Shown: positions 26,094 through 39,600 of the stretch, piece after piece
How the letters are laid out: every line of letters starts with the position of its first letter
Position numbering within the stretch: position 1 is the first letter of the stretch
Source: Galbula dea
Taxonomy: Eukaryota > Chordata > Aves > Piciformes > Galbulidae
Direction: 5' to 3'
Assembly (NCBI GenBank): GCA_013399015.1
Contig: VWZX01002700.1
Span: 434,001 to 498,000 of the forward strand
Length of the DNA stretch: 64,000 nt
The notes under the pieces: model-generated
Told to the model about the DNA's origin: nothing
Databases searched by the model: none
The model's input: only the letters and a program-made list of their open reading frames with translations
Made by a program: the position numbers and the translations under genes

Positions 26094-29000
26094 AGTTACT
26101 GCTTGCTTTCTGTAACAACAAAGCAGGGAGCTGAGATGTAGCCTGCAAAGCTGGCACAGGCTGTGCCAACAGGGGGCTGGCCTAGGGGTCGAGCATGTGT
26201 GTGGGCTGGATGGTGGATGCTCCCAAGGGAAGCCAGGGTGGCTGTGTGGGAAGGATGGTGCTCCTTAGTAAGGGCATCTCCACTCTGTGCTCATCTCACA
26301 GATGAGTTGCTGCTCTTAAGTGGAAATAGTCACTTCCACAGTTGTTTAGGTCAGGAGAAGTCACTTGGGTACAACTTAAGGTGAGATCTGGTCATCTTCC
26401 ATAGCTGCTGCCGGGGTCTCAGGGTATGCTCCCAAGCTGCTTCAGCAGAAGACATGAGCCTGCTGCCCCTCACCTCTCCTTGGTCTGTGCTGCAGCCCCA
26501 CCTTCCCTCAGTGGGCCTCTTGGGTGTGCTTGTAATGCTCTTGCTTCTGGCTGGAAGTCCAGGGAGCTGGTGTGAGGGAGTGCCCCATGGCTTATGGAGA
26601 GAGTTGGGGGCAAGAGCTGCAGGGCTTGTTGTCTGTGCTGGAAATGCCTGTCTGTCTTCAGGTGGTTGTGTGGTGGGAGAAGCAAGAGGTGGCAGCATAG
26701 CAGTGCTCCCCCTAGCCCAGCTGGCACTCCAGCCATGCCTAAGCAGGCTGCAGGCTTGCTGCTCTACCTACTGAACTGTGCTGGGGGCCAAAAGCTGAGC
26801 AGGAGTAGGGCAATAGCAAGGGGAATGTAAGGCTGAATGACTCCACTGAACTCCTTCAGAAGTACTGGAGGTGTCTGGGCTGTAATGCAGAGGTGGTGCT
26901 TGGGAGGGGCACCTGCACCATGCTGGCATCTGACTCAAGTGTAGCCTGGCCCGTGTGCCAGCTGATTAGAAGGGAACAGCAGGCACAGGAAGCAGAGATG
27001 GGGGCTGTGGGGAGCTAGTGAAGTGCTAACAATGTTCCTCTGGATTATCTGAGAGCTTCAGAAGGGTTTTGCTGGGCTGGTCCCTCTGCAGGTCTCAGCC
27101 TCCACAGAGGTTTGGACTGAGGTGGTTGAGCTGCTCACTCCAGGATGCTGCTGCTGTTGGGGGTTTAGACTGAACACTGACAGAGTGAGGAGTGGCAGGA
27201 GAGCCACACACAGCTCATCCTGACTCCTCAGCCTGGTTGTGGGCAGAATGTGTTTCCCTGCCAGGCACTTGTTTTCCTCTAGCACTGAGGTGAGTTTTCT
27301 CTTTTCCAAGATCATGGCTAGTAAGATTTTGGAGGGAGAGCCCTCAAGGGTAGCCACTGCTAACATTTCCATGGACAGTCACTTCACTTTGCTTTCCAGC
27401 TACAGGTTTGAGGAGGGCTTGTGTGCTGTGGCCATGGCTGTAGAGGCTTGGAAGCATTTTGGTTTAGCAGAAAAATGGGGTCTGAAGTGATTGTTGTGAA
27501 CCATAAAATCAGTGAATTGTCTTCAGTAGCAGCTGTGCTTGGGGATCATTTTCACTTGGGCTCTCTAACAAATAAAACTTTGTGGGGTTCATTGTAGTTT
27601 CAGGGCTGAAATGTTCTTCAGCTGAAGCAAACTAGAGGTTAGGCTGCTTGGAATGTGGCTGCTCCACTTCCCTTTGCCCTTGAAATCTGTGTCTCAATGC
27701 AACTCCTTCCATCTGTGAGACCCTGTGGCAAATGCAAGCCCAAAGACATGCAACCAGGCTCTCCAAGGGAGCAATGCAGTGGGTGGTGGTTCTCATCTGC
27801 TGCAAGATTGTTGGGCTGTTTCATTCAGAAGGCAAATGAGCTGGTCTTGTAGCAGGAGAGATTATTTCAGAGCATGCTGCTTTATGCATGAGGAAATGAG
27901 GTCGTTGCTGCAGATCTTCCCATGGAGGAAGGAGGAATGCATGGAGCAGGGCAGTGATAGTCTGAGCCCTGCTAACTGAGGGCAGCCTTAACTTGCCTTC
28001 AAACTGGCTGTAGCTTGGAGCCTTTGAGATTATTCAACAGAAGTGAAAATGGCTTGAATAGGGCTTTGAAGTCAGTGGAGTGATTGGGAACATCACCAGG
28101 CTGTGCTGGATCAGAGTGGCAACCAAACAGTTGGGCCCTTCATGCTGGACACACTTGGGAACAATGATGATGCTTAAATCTGACCCCAAATACCTTGGCT
28201 CTGATCCTGGCAGCACTGCCAGGCACTGAGCAGGTAAGCACAGCAGTTGGAGCAAGAGCTGCTTAAGGTAGTGCTGGGTTTAGTTTTCCTTGGTGACTCC
28301 TGTGTTTAGGCTTTCAAGAAGCCAACACCTGGTTCTCTGGAAGTTGACAGTGTGCCCAGCTGGTTCAGGGGTCAGGAGGGCTCTCCAGGCTCTGAAAACA
28401 CAGCTCTTCTGCCTGGAGCTGTGCCACTGGATATTGCCCAAGCCCCCAGGAGCAGCAGGTGATGTCATGTGGAGGATGCTAATTTGGAAACAAGCTGCTT
28501 TCTAAAAATACTGATGCAAGGCAGACTCTGAACAGGCATCCCTCCCTCCAAAATCAATCACCCACAGCACAGCTGGGAATCCTAACAGCTTGCTTAAATA
28601 AGCCTTAGGAGATCCTATAAGCAGCAAGAGACTAGTGCTGCAAAGCTGGAAGCTTAAGCAAAACTTCCATATTTTTTGGTTCTCCTGACTTTTTGGGGTG
28701 TGGCTGCTGGTCACAAGCAACCATAGCTGCAGTGCTGCAGGGTGAGCTGTGTGCCTGCTCCAGTGCCCACGGGGCTGGTAGTTCACTGGCAGAGCACTCT
28801 GAGTTTCAAATACAATAGGCTATGACCTGCAGCATTTCAAGAGCAGGTTCCTACCCTGCTGAGCTGTAGCCCTGTGCTGGGGGGTGTCAGCAGCTGGAAA
28901 GCTGTGGGCTTGAGCTCTGAGCCATGAGGGCAGGTTGCCTGCTCAGCTGTGCAGTGCCAGAGGTATGTTCTCTCCTACAGAACTGCTGGGGTGCTCTTGG

Positions 29001-30451
29001 TTCCCTCAGTAGCTTGTCTCTGTGCACAGACGCAAGGAACATTGGAACTTGCTTCAGCCTTGTGTGGAGGGAGAAGGGCAGGTGTTCAAGATGAGCTTGC
29101 TCTGACTTTTGCTTGTGAAGCCTGCTTTAGGTTAGGTGTGATTTCTGGGTTTGCACAATCAGAAGTCCCTGGTTTATGGTTGCAGGGGCTTCACTGAGGT
29201 TCATTTTCAGTTGCACCAAAGCATCCCCAGTTCAAGTTTTCTGATCTCTTTGTTGCTTTCATTTGCCTTGTTTCTAAGAGCCATAACCTTGTTTTAGAGC
29301 TCTCACAGTCAAGCCTGTGACCATGAGTGCATTAACGGGGACATTTTTCCTGCTGGTACTGTGTGATTGATTCCCTTCTAGCAAAATCTCTGATGCTCTC
29401 TGAGCTGGATGGCATGAAGGGATCCCTTGGAACAGCACAGGGGCATGCTGCAGTTTCCACTGTTTGTAGAGCAGCACAAAGAGTATTCATTCTGTCTGTT
29501 GGTACATGGAAGGATGAATTTGGATGTAGCTTATTGACCCTGGACACCACTGATCTTCCTCAGGAAACTCTTAGTGCCTTTTGATGCTGATGTGCTGCCC
29601 TCCCCTTGTTGTGCCTGGCTGCAGTGTTCAATATCAGATAGCAATCGATTTACTTTCCCCAATTACTTTACAGCCCTGTGGGTGTAAACAGCAGCTGGGA
29701 AACTTGAGCTGTGCTGCTGGTAAACATGCCAGGGAAACCACCACACCCCTCCCACTGCTTCAGCCACTGGGAGGTGGCAGGGCAGCCTGGGCAGCTTGTG
29801 CTGGGCATGGGCATGCTCCCTGGGGAGAGCAGAGACCATAGGGAGTGGGGACATGCTATTTAACTGGAAAGCCATGTGGATGTGCTTTCCCCACTGCCAA
29901 ATTGGGCAGGCCCTTTGTTGTCCTGGATAATAGCTGCTGTAACCCCCTGGTACAGTAACAGCAGGCAGCATGAGTGTCCCGTGTTGTGGGGCAGCCACTG
30001 CCCTCTTCAAGCTGATGCTACTCTGCTCTCTTGGGATGGGCTGGACAAGACAGGGCATAAGACCTGACCTGGGGGTTGTTGGAGCTGTTTAAGATGTTAC
30101 TCTGTGGCCAGACAGCTCTGGCAGAGTGACTCTGTGGGCACTTCTCCTCTGTGGGGTACCCAATGGCTTCCTCCTCTGTGGCTGGCAGGGCTCTGACCAC
30201 CTGCACCTTGGGCAGTGTCTGTGCAGCTTCACTCTGAGGGCAGGGATGAACTCCTGAGCAGCCCAAGGCCTGGGCTCCAGACTACATGTCCACGGTTGAA
30301 CTTCTTCCCTCTCCCTGTGCCCTCAGCAGGGGCCCGTACAGGGGAGTTTTGGGATGGGACAAAAGCTCTTGTAGCTGCTGCCAGGAGGAATGGTTTCCCT
30401 CTTCAGCAGGCTGTGCTCTCACATAGGTGTAGTCAACGTTTCTGCTACAAG
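26094..30451. other. Non-coding DNA, probable DLGAP4 intron
   Basis: I see no exon, RNA gene or recognisable transposon. Open frames are short and unsupported. Composition continues the T and G richness of the + strand. Confidence 0.45.
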
Positions 30452-30528
30452 GAACCCTGCTGTGGCAGGGGGTTGGGCTGAGTGATCTCTGAGGTCCCTT
30501 CCAACCCCTAACATCCTGTGATTCTCTG
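30452..30528 (+). mobile_element. CR1 LINE 3' tail fragment
   Basis: A short fragment holds the CR1 3' UTR core (GGCAGGGGGTTGGGCTGAG, then GGTCCCTTCCAACCCCTAAC) and ends in a decayed GTGATTCTCTG tail. It is heavily 5'-truncated, as is usual for CR1. Confidence 0.85.
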
Positions 30529-33191
30529 AACTGTAGCAAGGCAAGTCTTAACTTGACCAAATCCACGCTAAGGGGGCTTTTGGGATGTCTAGCAGAGAAC
30601 CTGGAGGAAGAGGGAGCAATCATGCAAGTGACTGTTGCTTTAGCACCTCCTGCTGTGCTGGCACTTTGTAGCTTTGCACAAGGAACCAGATCCTGTCAGG
30701 CAGTGTCCACGGGCAAAGGTTGGCTCTGGGGGTGCAGCTCAACCTGTGCTAATCTGATCCCTTTGAAAGGTGTCCCAGTGGCAAGCTTGGCTTGCTTGGG
30801 GATCCTGAACACTTCTGAACTGCTTGAGCAAGTCCTGCTGCTGTGCTGGGTGTAGGGGCTCCCACTCTGCACGGGGAGGGGGATGGAGTGGGACTGCAGG
30901 TAGGAAGGGAAGCTGTTGACATGACTGAGGAAGTGTTGATTGGCCAAAGGATGCAGGTAGCTGTGTTTTGACATGTGAATTTGACAAGTTGGAGCATTTG
31001 CATCTGGCCTTTGAGGAAGCTGTTGTGGGTAGGTGTTTAAGTGTGTAATGAGTTCCTGTCCCTGGCTGGAGACATGGCAGCTGTGGGCCAGTGCTGGGGA
31101 CTGATCCAGCTGAAAAATAACCCAGTCCCCAAACACAGAAGCCTCTCCCAATTGTTTTACAGCTCTGTGGTTCCCTGCTGCAAGTCTGACTGGAGCTGTG
31201 CAGGCCTGTGTGTCAGAGATGGTGTAAGGGCTGGGGAGAGAGGTCAGGGTGGGTCCTGCTCCCATGGCCATCAGAATACTGCTCAGTTTGTGCTGGACTT
31301 GGTACAGTGAGAGATATGGGGAACTGGTGGGGGGTTTTGTGCCTTCCTGAGCTCCTGTCTGGTTTCACACAAAGGCAGCTTGGTTGGCAGCCCTGTCATA
31401 AGCTCTTTAGTTCTCCTGTAGCAGTTAGCACCATCACAGTACTCCTTGGCTACTACTCCAGCCAGTTGTTGTTATATGCTGTTGCCCAGACAGGTCCCTG
31501 TGCCTGCAGCAGAGGCTGACCACACTTGCAGGGCACCTAGAAGAGGTGTCCCAGGTGCCTCAGTCTCCAGTGGGGTCAGAGCCAGCCCCAGCATCCTTGG
31601 GAGCCCAGTGGGATTCCCTGCAGGGAAACGGCACAGCTGCGGCGTGCCTTATGGACAGCATTCCCTATGCCTCTTTACACTTCCTAGTGCTTAACATGGT
31701 AACAGCTAACAGTTCCACTTCAAAGAAGAAAATGAAAGGGAAGAGTTGCAGAGGAGGAGGTGAAAGGAGTGGCTGGACAGTGCTGTGCAAGGAGGGAGGG
31801 TGGTGAGAGCCTCTCTGCCGATGTCTTGGAGCAGGGCAGTGTTGTGTGATGAAGCTCCTCTGAGCACACGTGAAGGGATGCAGAGGGGGACCTCAAATTA
31901 TACCCTGCTAGGCTACTCCCAGGTCCATCTTAGAGGCCATCAGCCTGTGACAGGCCCTTCTGCACAAGGCCAGAGCAGGGACACCAACCTAAGAACCCCT
32001 GAGCACTGAACACCCTCTCCAGGCCCATCTGGGGGTTGTGCCAGCACAGCCTCAGCCCCAGTGTCCAGGCATGGCCATGGACCATGGGAAGCAGCTCTCA
32101 GATCACCTCTGGGCCTAAGCAGCCCTTACTGCCGTGGACTGGGACACACTGTGAGGTGCAGGGGAAGGGTTAGGGATTGCACAGGACTTAACAGGGTATT
32201 TAGAGGAGGAACTAAAGATGGGACAAGAAAGGAGTTTTGGTGATTTAGGGAGGAATGAAAGTGAGGACTACAGGGGTATGTGAATAAAAGGGGTCAGGCA
32301 TGTGTAGGTAGATGACTGGTCAGAATGTCACTTGCATTCTCCATTCTTCCTGCCTCCACAGCTGGCCATGGCCTGCCCAGCACAGGCTGTCCTTTCTGCT
32401 CAGCAAGTGGAGAAGGACTTCAGCCTCAGGGGATTGTGTGTCCAGGGGCCAGTAACTGGGCAGGCTGAGTGCCTAAGCACAGCTGCTGTGGGAGCCACCT
32501 TGTACCTGTATTTTCACTAATGGACTTCTCTCCTCTTAAGCCAGAGACAGGAGCAGGATGAGGCCATTGCTGCTGTCAGCATTCATGTGGGTGCTCTTCT
32601 GTGATCTGTGTGGCTAGTCACCTATCCATATGTATGAGTAGTGGGTGTGTGCTGGGAACACATCTTCAGCCTGATATCTGGTTGGATCTGGGAATGTGGA
32701 GCAGCAGCAGCCTCACCACTCTTGGTCTGTGCCATCCTGATGTGTAGCAGCTAGGTTTTTAAGGTACTTCACAAATGTTTGTTCCTACCATCAGCATCTA
32801 ACAAACTTCATGGCTTCTTTCCATTTTATAGGAAAAAACACCACCCTGGTCCAGACACTGAAACTTGTCAACTGCTGGGACAAAGAGCTGGGACACTTGG
32901 CTGTTGTAGGACACTAAAGCATAGGGCTTAGCCAAAGAGAATCCCCCCAGCGTGGAGACTCATACCTGCCCAACCCTCTAGCATTCTTGGGAGGCTTTTC
33001 TATACCTCTTCTCCATTTCCAGCCTTTCACACATCATGGTATTCCTTTTGACTTCTTTTGCAAGCTAGCTCTGGCTCTGCCTTCTGCTTCCCCTTATGCT
33101 TTGGTTGGGGTTCCCCAGTGTGAGCTGCTGGCTGTAGGCTGTTTCTGCATTTCTGCCTCCACCTTCTGCTTGGAGGCTCCTCTGGGATGTT
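30529..33191. other. Non-coding DNA upstream of the first visible DLGAP4 exon
   Basis: No exon or transposon is recognised. The - strand frame at 30696-31271 (191 codons) and other long frames lack domains and splice support. Confidence 0.45.
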
Positions 33192-33198
33192 GTGACTG

Positions 33199-33303
33199 AC
33201 CTGCTTTTTCTTTCTCTTTTACTGTGTCTCTCTCTCTCTCTCTCTCTCTCTCCCCCCAATCTGTCTTTTGCATTCTCTTCTCTTCCCACCTCCCCTCCTG
33301 CAG
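33199..33303 (+). promoter_or_regulatory. DLGAP4: Extended polypyrimidine tract with (TC)n and 3' splice site
   Basis: About 100 nt before the exon are almost entirely C and T, including a (TC)13 run at about 33227-33252, and end in CTCCTGCAG at 33295-33303. The 3' splice site is therefore strong. Long CU-rich tracts of this kind are typical binding platforms for PTB-family splicing regulators, so regulated use of this exon is plausible. The tract itself is seen; the regulation is inferred. Confidence 0.7.
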
Positions 33304-33665
33304 GTTCATCATGCCTAGTGGCATATAAAAAGACTCCACCTCCTGTCCCTCCTCGGACCACATCCAAGCCGTTCATCTCTGTCACTGTGCAGAGCAGCAC
33401 GGAGTCGGCGCAGGACACCTACCTGGACAGCCAGGACCACAAGAGTGAGGTCACCAGCCAGTCAGGACTCAGCAATTCTTCAGACAGCTTGGACAGCACC
33501 AGGACCCCCAGTGTGACAAGGGGAAGTGTTGTGACTCCAGCCAGAGAGACTCCAGAGTTACCCCAGAAAAATGCAACTTTGAAGAGTGACAAAGGGACCC
33601 TGACCAGCGAGGAGCCTAAGGGGGAGAACATCCCCAAAAGGAAGCTGTCATCTATAGGAATACAA
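33304..33665 (+). CDS. DLGAP4: DLGAP4 exon, common to long and short isoforms
   Basis: Acceptor CAG ends at 33303; donor is CAA|GTATGG. It begins with two bases of a split codon, then codes SSCLVAYKKTPPPVPPR and a serine/threonine-rich segment, ending SSIGIQ. In mammals the long and short isoforms join at this exon. Confidence 0.95.
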
Positions 33666-36600
33666 GTATGGAACAGTTTGTTCTTTGTCCTTAGGAATCT
33701 CCTTAACCCATACCTTCAGTGTGTGCAGTCAGTGTGACCAGGGGTGCATCTGAACTCACTCAGAATAGCAGGAGACAGTAACTGCCCTGTCAGCCTAGCT
33801 TCCTGGGTTCCCTGGGGCACAGCACAGCAACAGATTTCCCTAAGAGACCAAAAAGGACTGAGTTCCTTTAGTACAAAATCCAAATGTTTCATAAAGCAGA
33901 GGGGCTGTGTTAACTGGATGAGTCCCTCTAAAGAGGCCTGCTGCTGCTCATATGCCTGTGCTTTTACTGTCTGTTACTTAACATCAATCTGCTCCCTGTC
34001 CATCATGGTTCTGGGGCCAGCTTTCTTCTGAGAGGTGGGCTCTTCCACTTGACACCCATGTAGTGTGGGCTGCTGCAGTGCAAAGTGGTCCCAGGGCCGT
34101 AGGCAGGAAGGAGTGAGCAATCCCTTGCTGTCAACCGTTCCCAGCAGGTTGTTGCTGCTCTTGCTGGCAGCATTGAGCTGTGGAAATGAACAGAAATGAG
34201 CTGTTGATTTTACAGTCAGCTGAGAACCCACTGGGCAGTGTGAATCCCTGCTTTATTCAGCATAACTTCAGTTATCTGCAGCTGTACACTTCGTGGCCAG
34301 ATTTCCCAGTTAGAGGTGCCTGGCTGCTGCAGGCACTTGCCCAAGTGCTGCAGGATATTACCTGCAGATAGAAGCTTGAGTGCTTGGGAAAGGTCCAAAT
34401 AGCTTTCAGCCACTGCATGTGTGTGCTGAGTGACTTCTCTGTTGGCTTTATGGTAAGGCTGCTGGCCAGTTAGATACATGTGGTAGTTAAATGCTTCTCT
34501 GCAGGGCTAGTAGGGCAGAACACATGCTGGAAGTGCAGCAGGGTGAGGAGGCTGCCTTCCTTTCCTCTTCCTTTTCTGGGCTGATTCCCAAGCCACCAGC
34601 CCCATGGCCTGGATTTCCTTTCTCAAACCCTCTAGAACTGTTATCCAGAGCTGTGGAGGGTGTCAGTTCCTGGGAGAGAGGAAGTTGGGTTTTGCTGTCA
34701 AACTCAAATTGCTGCCCTCTCTTGAATCTCTTGGCCTTTGCCTGCGTCAGCTGCCACACACAGGTGTTTCCTCACAGGGACGCAGCCTTTCCCCAGTGTG
34801 CCCCAACCATGCAGACAGCAGTGGATGGCAGAGCTGAGTGCTCTTGGAGCAGACAGCTGGTGGCAGCCCTGCAGGATACAGTCCTGATGCTCAGTGGAGG
34901 CAGACCTGAGCAGTAGCCTTGTGCCTCTCCTAAACAGCTCTCTGGTTGATGTGTGATGTCGGCATGCTCTGTGTGTGTGCAGCACTCCTGCTCTAACAGT
35001 GTGAATTCCAGTTGCAAGTTCTTGTGTCTGTTTTTGTCTGTTTTGGGTTATTTTGGTCAATAAGGTTGACTGCCTTCAGCCAGTGGCAAAAGAGGAGCCT
35101 CCTCCACCAGCCACCAAGTTCCAGTCCATCGGGGTGCAGGTAGAGGACGAGTGGCGGTAAGTGGGAGTCACAAGCTCTTCTGGTTGCCTTTCCCTTAAGC
35201 TGCACTTCCCCAGTTGCACTTAGACCTTCTCCCCTCTGTTCCAGGATGGGTGGTGTTGGATGGGGGCCCATGGAGAGCTGCACAAAGCTCTTGTTCTTTA
35301 ACAGCCCAATCAATGGGAATTGGGAAGTTTAGGGGAAGTAGCCGGTGTAACTAGAGATGAGTGTCAGTCCCTGTCTGAGTGGCCTGCTGCAGGAAGCAGG
35401 CAGCCTCCCAGGTGTGGCTGGCTGGCTGTGTGCTGTGTGAGAGGGTGGGCAGGGTGAGGCTCGTCTGTGGGCATCATACGACTGCATTTTGTGCCAGTGT
35501 GAGGCCAGCAAGGCTGAGTTCTGCTCTGTAATGCTTGCTTGTGATCTCTCCAGTAACAGCCACTCTCGCAGCATGTCCTCCAAACAGGACACAGACTCTG
35601 ACACCCAGGAACCTAATAACTCGAGCTGTAAATCATCTGAGAGAAGCCTCGCTGAGTGCCCCCAGCACAACAACTCTGTTGCTGTCGATGCCACTACCAG
35701 GCAACCAGCCAAGCCCTCACAGATTAAGAGAAACCTCTCCTATGGAGAAAACAATGACCCAGCCCTGGAGCCTTCCTCTCTCCCTCCTCCTGACCCCTGG
35801 CTTGAGACATCCTCCAGCTCCCCCTCAGAGCCCACGCAGCCAGGAGCCTGCCGGCGGGACGGCTTCTGGTTTCTGAAGCTGCTGCAGGCAGAGACAGAGC
35901 GGTTGGAAGGCTGGTGCCGCCAGATGGACCAGGAGACCAAAGAGAACAACCTCTCTGAAGAAGGTAGGTGTGCTCAGGCTCTGGATGCTGAAGGGGAGCA
36001 GCCCAGCAGCACCTCCCTCCAGGAGCTGTCAGTGAGTATTGGAGCAGTGCTCTGCTCTGTGGGAGCTCACAGCTCCCAGAGACAGAGCAGAGACAAGCGT
36101 GGGACAAGGAAACGACCAGGTAACTTCCTCCAGCAGAGGGGGGGAGAAACAATGCTGTGATGCAGCATGTAGGACTGGAAGGGGGCTGTGCAGCTTCTGA
36201 CCATTCACACCTGCTAAAAGCTGAAGTGGATTGCCTTCAGGGAGGCTGTGGGATCCTTCTCCCTGCCTGGCACGTTGTGCTGAAGGGGGCAGGTGAAGGT
36301 GGCTGGCAGTGGGACAGAATGAACAAGACTTGGGAGCTTGTTTGCTCTTTTGAGTGGCTGGATGTGCCCTCACAGCAAGAGGAAGCATCTTCAGATAGGA
36401 AAGCTTCACCAGCTCTGTGCTGAGTACACCAAAAGCAGGTGCACATGGAGCACAAGGCCGCTTGGTCTCTCTCTGGGTTCAGTCCCAGTTGGGCCTGTTT
36501 CATTCTTTTCAACTGAGATAGCAAAAGCTGTGCTGCTTGCAGTGCAAATCATGGTTGTGGTCCACAGAGAGTAACAGAAGTGGGTGACCAGGCTGCAGAG

Positions 36601-39600
36601 GGCAGGATCTTTGTCTTGAGTCTGGCTGATTTTTGTTGTTAATACCTGGGAAAGGTGAAACAATGGTCAGATTCTGTTATAGCTCCTTGACCCTGCTGGG
36701 GCTTGGGGCAGCTAATCTCTAATCCTCTTGCACTAAGATGCTGCACTGGCTGCCAGGCTGAGCAAGGCAGTGCCAGGGCTCTCCCTGCCTCAGGAGACAG
36801 CCTTGTTTTGCCCGTGGCAGGAATGCTTTGGCAAGAGGAGACATCAAGACCTCAGTGGCATTCTATCTGTGACCTCAAAGAGAGGTCTGCCTCCTGGTAG
36901 ATTCTGTAACCAAGAGCTTGGTGGCTGTGGAGAGAGCTCACCTTACACCTGGCCCACCAAGACTAACACTCAGAACTGATTCTAGGTGCAGCAGCAGACC
37001 AGAGAGGAGAAGGGGAATCGGTTCATCCCTGTTGTGATGTGACTGCATGCACTGTGGGTCTCTCAGCTGTGCCTTTGGAAGGGAAAAGCCCACACAGAGT
37101 TTTCCATTCATGAGCAGAGGAATGTTGCCATGCCCAGAGGGTTCTTTGGGAACCCACAAAGTCCTGGGTATTAAAAGCCCTAGCCTGCCAGAGTTCTGAT
37201 CCCTGCTGGTAACTGGAGGTTGGAGACGGTTCTCCTGCCCCTTGCCACCTTCACCTTGCGTGTGAGTGGAGGAGCAGGTGCCAGCAGATCTGCTCACTGG
37301 GGTGGTGCTGGTGGCTGAAGTCAGTGTTTGGTGCTTTCTGCCAGCTCTGAGGTAATGTTTTCAGTCTGGCCTGCTTTTGCCCTGCTCTGGAAGGAGCAGT
37401 AAGAGATGGCAAAGACAGATGCAGATTAGTTTCAATACACCTTTCCCTGAGAACAGCCAGTTCCTTGGGGATCTCTGAAACTCCTTTTCTATGCTGAATC
37501 AAGTGTTCCTTGTTCCACAGACACTTGAGTTCATTGCTGCAGTTAGTAGTCTCTTCAACTGAGGTATTTCTTTGTTTTGTTCTCCCCCCTAGTCTTAGGA
37601 AAAGTCCTGAGTGCAGTGGGCAGTGCACAGTTACTAATGTCACAGAAGTTCCAGCAATTCCATGGCCTCTGTGAACAAAACTTGGTGAGTCTGGATCTGT
37701 TTCTCTGGGGGTTTTTTGAGGGGGAGGGGGGTGTGTATTTTTCAACAGCACTCCAGGAGCATGATCAGGTGTTTACAGGCTTCTGTCACTGCAAACAATT
37801 CAGCACAGCTGTAGTCTACAACCTGACCACCATGCAAGGGTGGATAAATGCTGGTTTAACGTGGCAGCTGGGCAGTGGGAGGCTGATTGCTTCAACCTCT
37901 CTTCTGAAGAGGCAGTTCTTGGGCTGTGCTCTGCTCAGGGATGAGTGCTTGCAATTCCTTTTGATGCTTAGGTGAGCCAGGGAGATGTTCTTGAAGTACT
38001 GATCAGGGCATGCTGAGTGCACCAGGTCTCTGTGGGTCTGGATTGTCAAGTAACCAGACTGCTGTGTGGCCTGGAGACTCCCTCTCTCTTTCTTGTTGCT
38101 TCTTAAGGGCTGTTGAGGTGAAGCACTGAGATTTTGTCAGAGGGGGAAGTGTTTGAGAGGTCTGCTGTCCTCCCCTGAGCACTTGCTCTGCATGTGGGTT
38201 GTGAGGATGGCAGCACTGTCCATCAGGGTTGTCCCTCATGGGTTCCAAAGAGCTGTTTGAGCAGCATCTCCTCAGAGGGAATGCAGGGGTTTGCCCTTGC
38301 TGAGAGCTGAGCAGGGCTTACCTGGAGTAGAAGAGTCTGTGTTTTGTTTTGCCTCTCAAGCTGTATGTTGGTATGGCTTTTGGACATGGCCTGGTTCCTC
38401 AGAGGTGAATGGCCCTTTACTTGCCAAAGGAAATGAGAGAAACTCAGGGAGGAGGGAGGGGGGGTGAAGTACTGAGCATCTGCTTGCTGATCTCTGGCTG
38501 ATCCCAGCTGAGATTGGCAGCAATGCCAGGCTTCCAACAGAGCTTTGTGCTGAGGTTTCCCTGTGACAGCTTGTGCTGAGTTGCTCCAAGCTGATCCCAT
38601 GCTCTCCTGAGACAGTGCAGGCCTAAGGATGGCAGTTTAGATGTCTCAGAACCAGGAAAATTCTGTTCTTGGAGGAAACCTAAGCTGCTCGCATTTGGAA
38701 CCTGTCCTGAGAAACACTGATCATTTCAGGTTGTTTTGTGGGAGGAGGTGGGAAAGTATTTTGCTCTTGAAAGCTGTCTTGGCTTCTCTGGATTGCATGC
38801 AGCTCTCCAAGTGTCAGAGCTGTGCTTTGCATCATGTTGTGTCCACTTCCATCACTACCCACCCTGGAATCAGGATCTCTGTGTAAGAACCAGTGTTCGT
38901 TCCCCTGAATCACAGGCTGGGGACCTTCACTTGGGTGTTAACTGCAGTGGGACAGGCTCTGGCTGGGGAAGCTTGGGGAGACTGGGAGCTATTGCTCTCT
39001 GCTGCAGAGTCTCTGTCAGGATTCCTCTTCAGGCTCCTCTAGGAGAAATGCGGTCAGGATCTCTTCTTCCTGACATGTGCAAAAGTAGTTCTGGCTGTAA
39101 ATGGTGTGCCCTTGCATATTTGGGGCTGCTGACTCTTGTGGGTTCTCAGTGCTTCAGTTGCCATGCAGGTGGGCTTGCCAGGGGTGGATGTTGAAGCTGT
39201 GCAGGCTGCTCTGCTTGCCAGAGAGGGGTCTTTGTTCTGAAAGGTTTTTGTTTCGTACTTGCCCTTCCAGAACCCTAATGCCAATCCCAGACCCACAGCC
39301 CAGGACCTAGCTGGGTTTTGGGATCTCCTACAGTTGTCCATTGAAGACATCAGCATGAAGTTTGATGAGCTGTACCACCTGAAAGCTAACAGCTGGCAGT
39401 TGACAGAGACACTGGAGAGAAAGGTGAGTGTGGGACAGCTGAGAGTGGCCAGATCACCTCCCAGGCATTCTAGGTATGAGGTCTATTTCTGTCTGCCAGC
39501 AGAAGATGTCTAGGGCTTTTGCCATCTTGCACTTGTGCAGTGTAATCTCACAGCCTTGCAATGCACTGAGACCATTGCTCTTGAGTAATAGTGGAAACAA

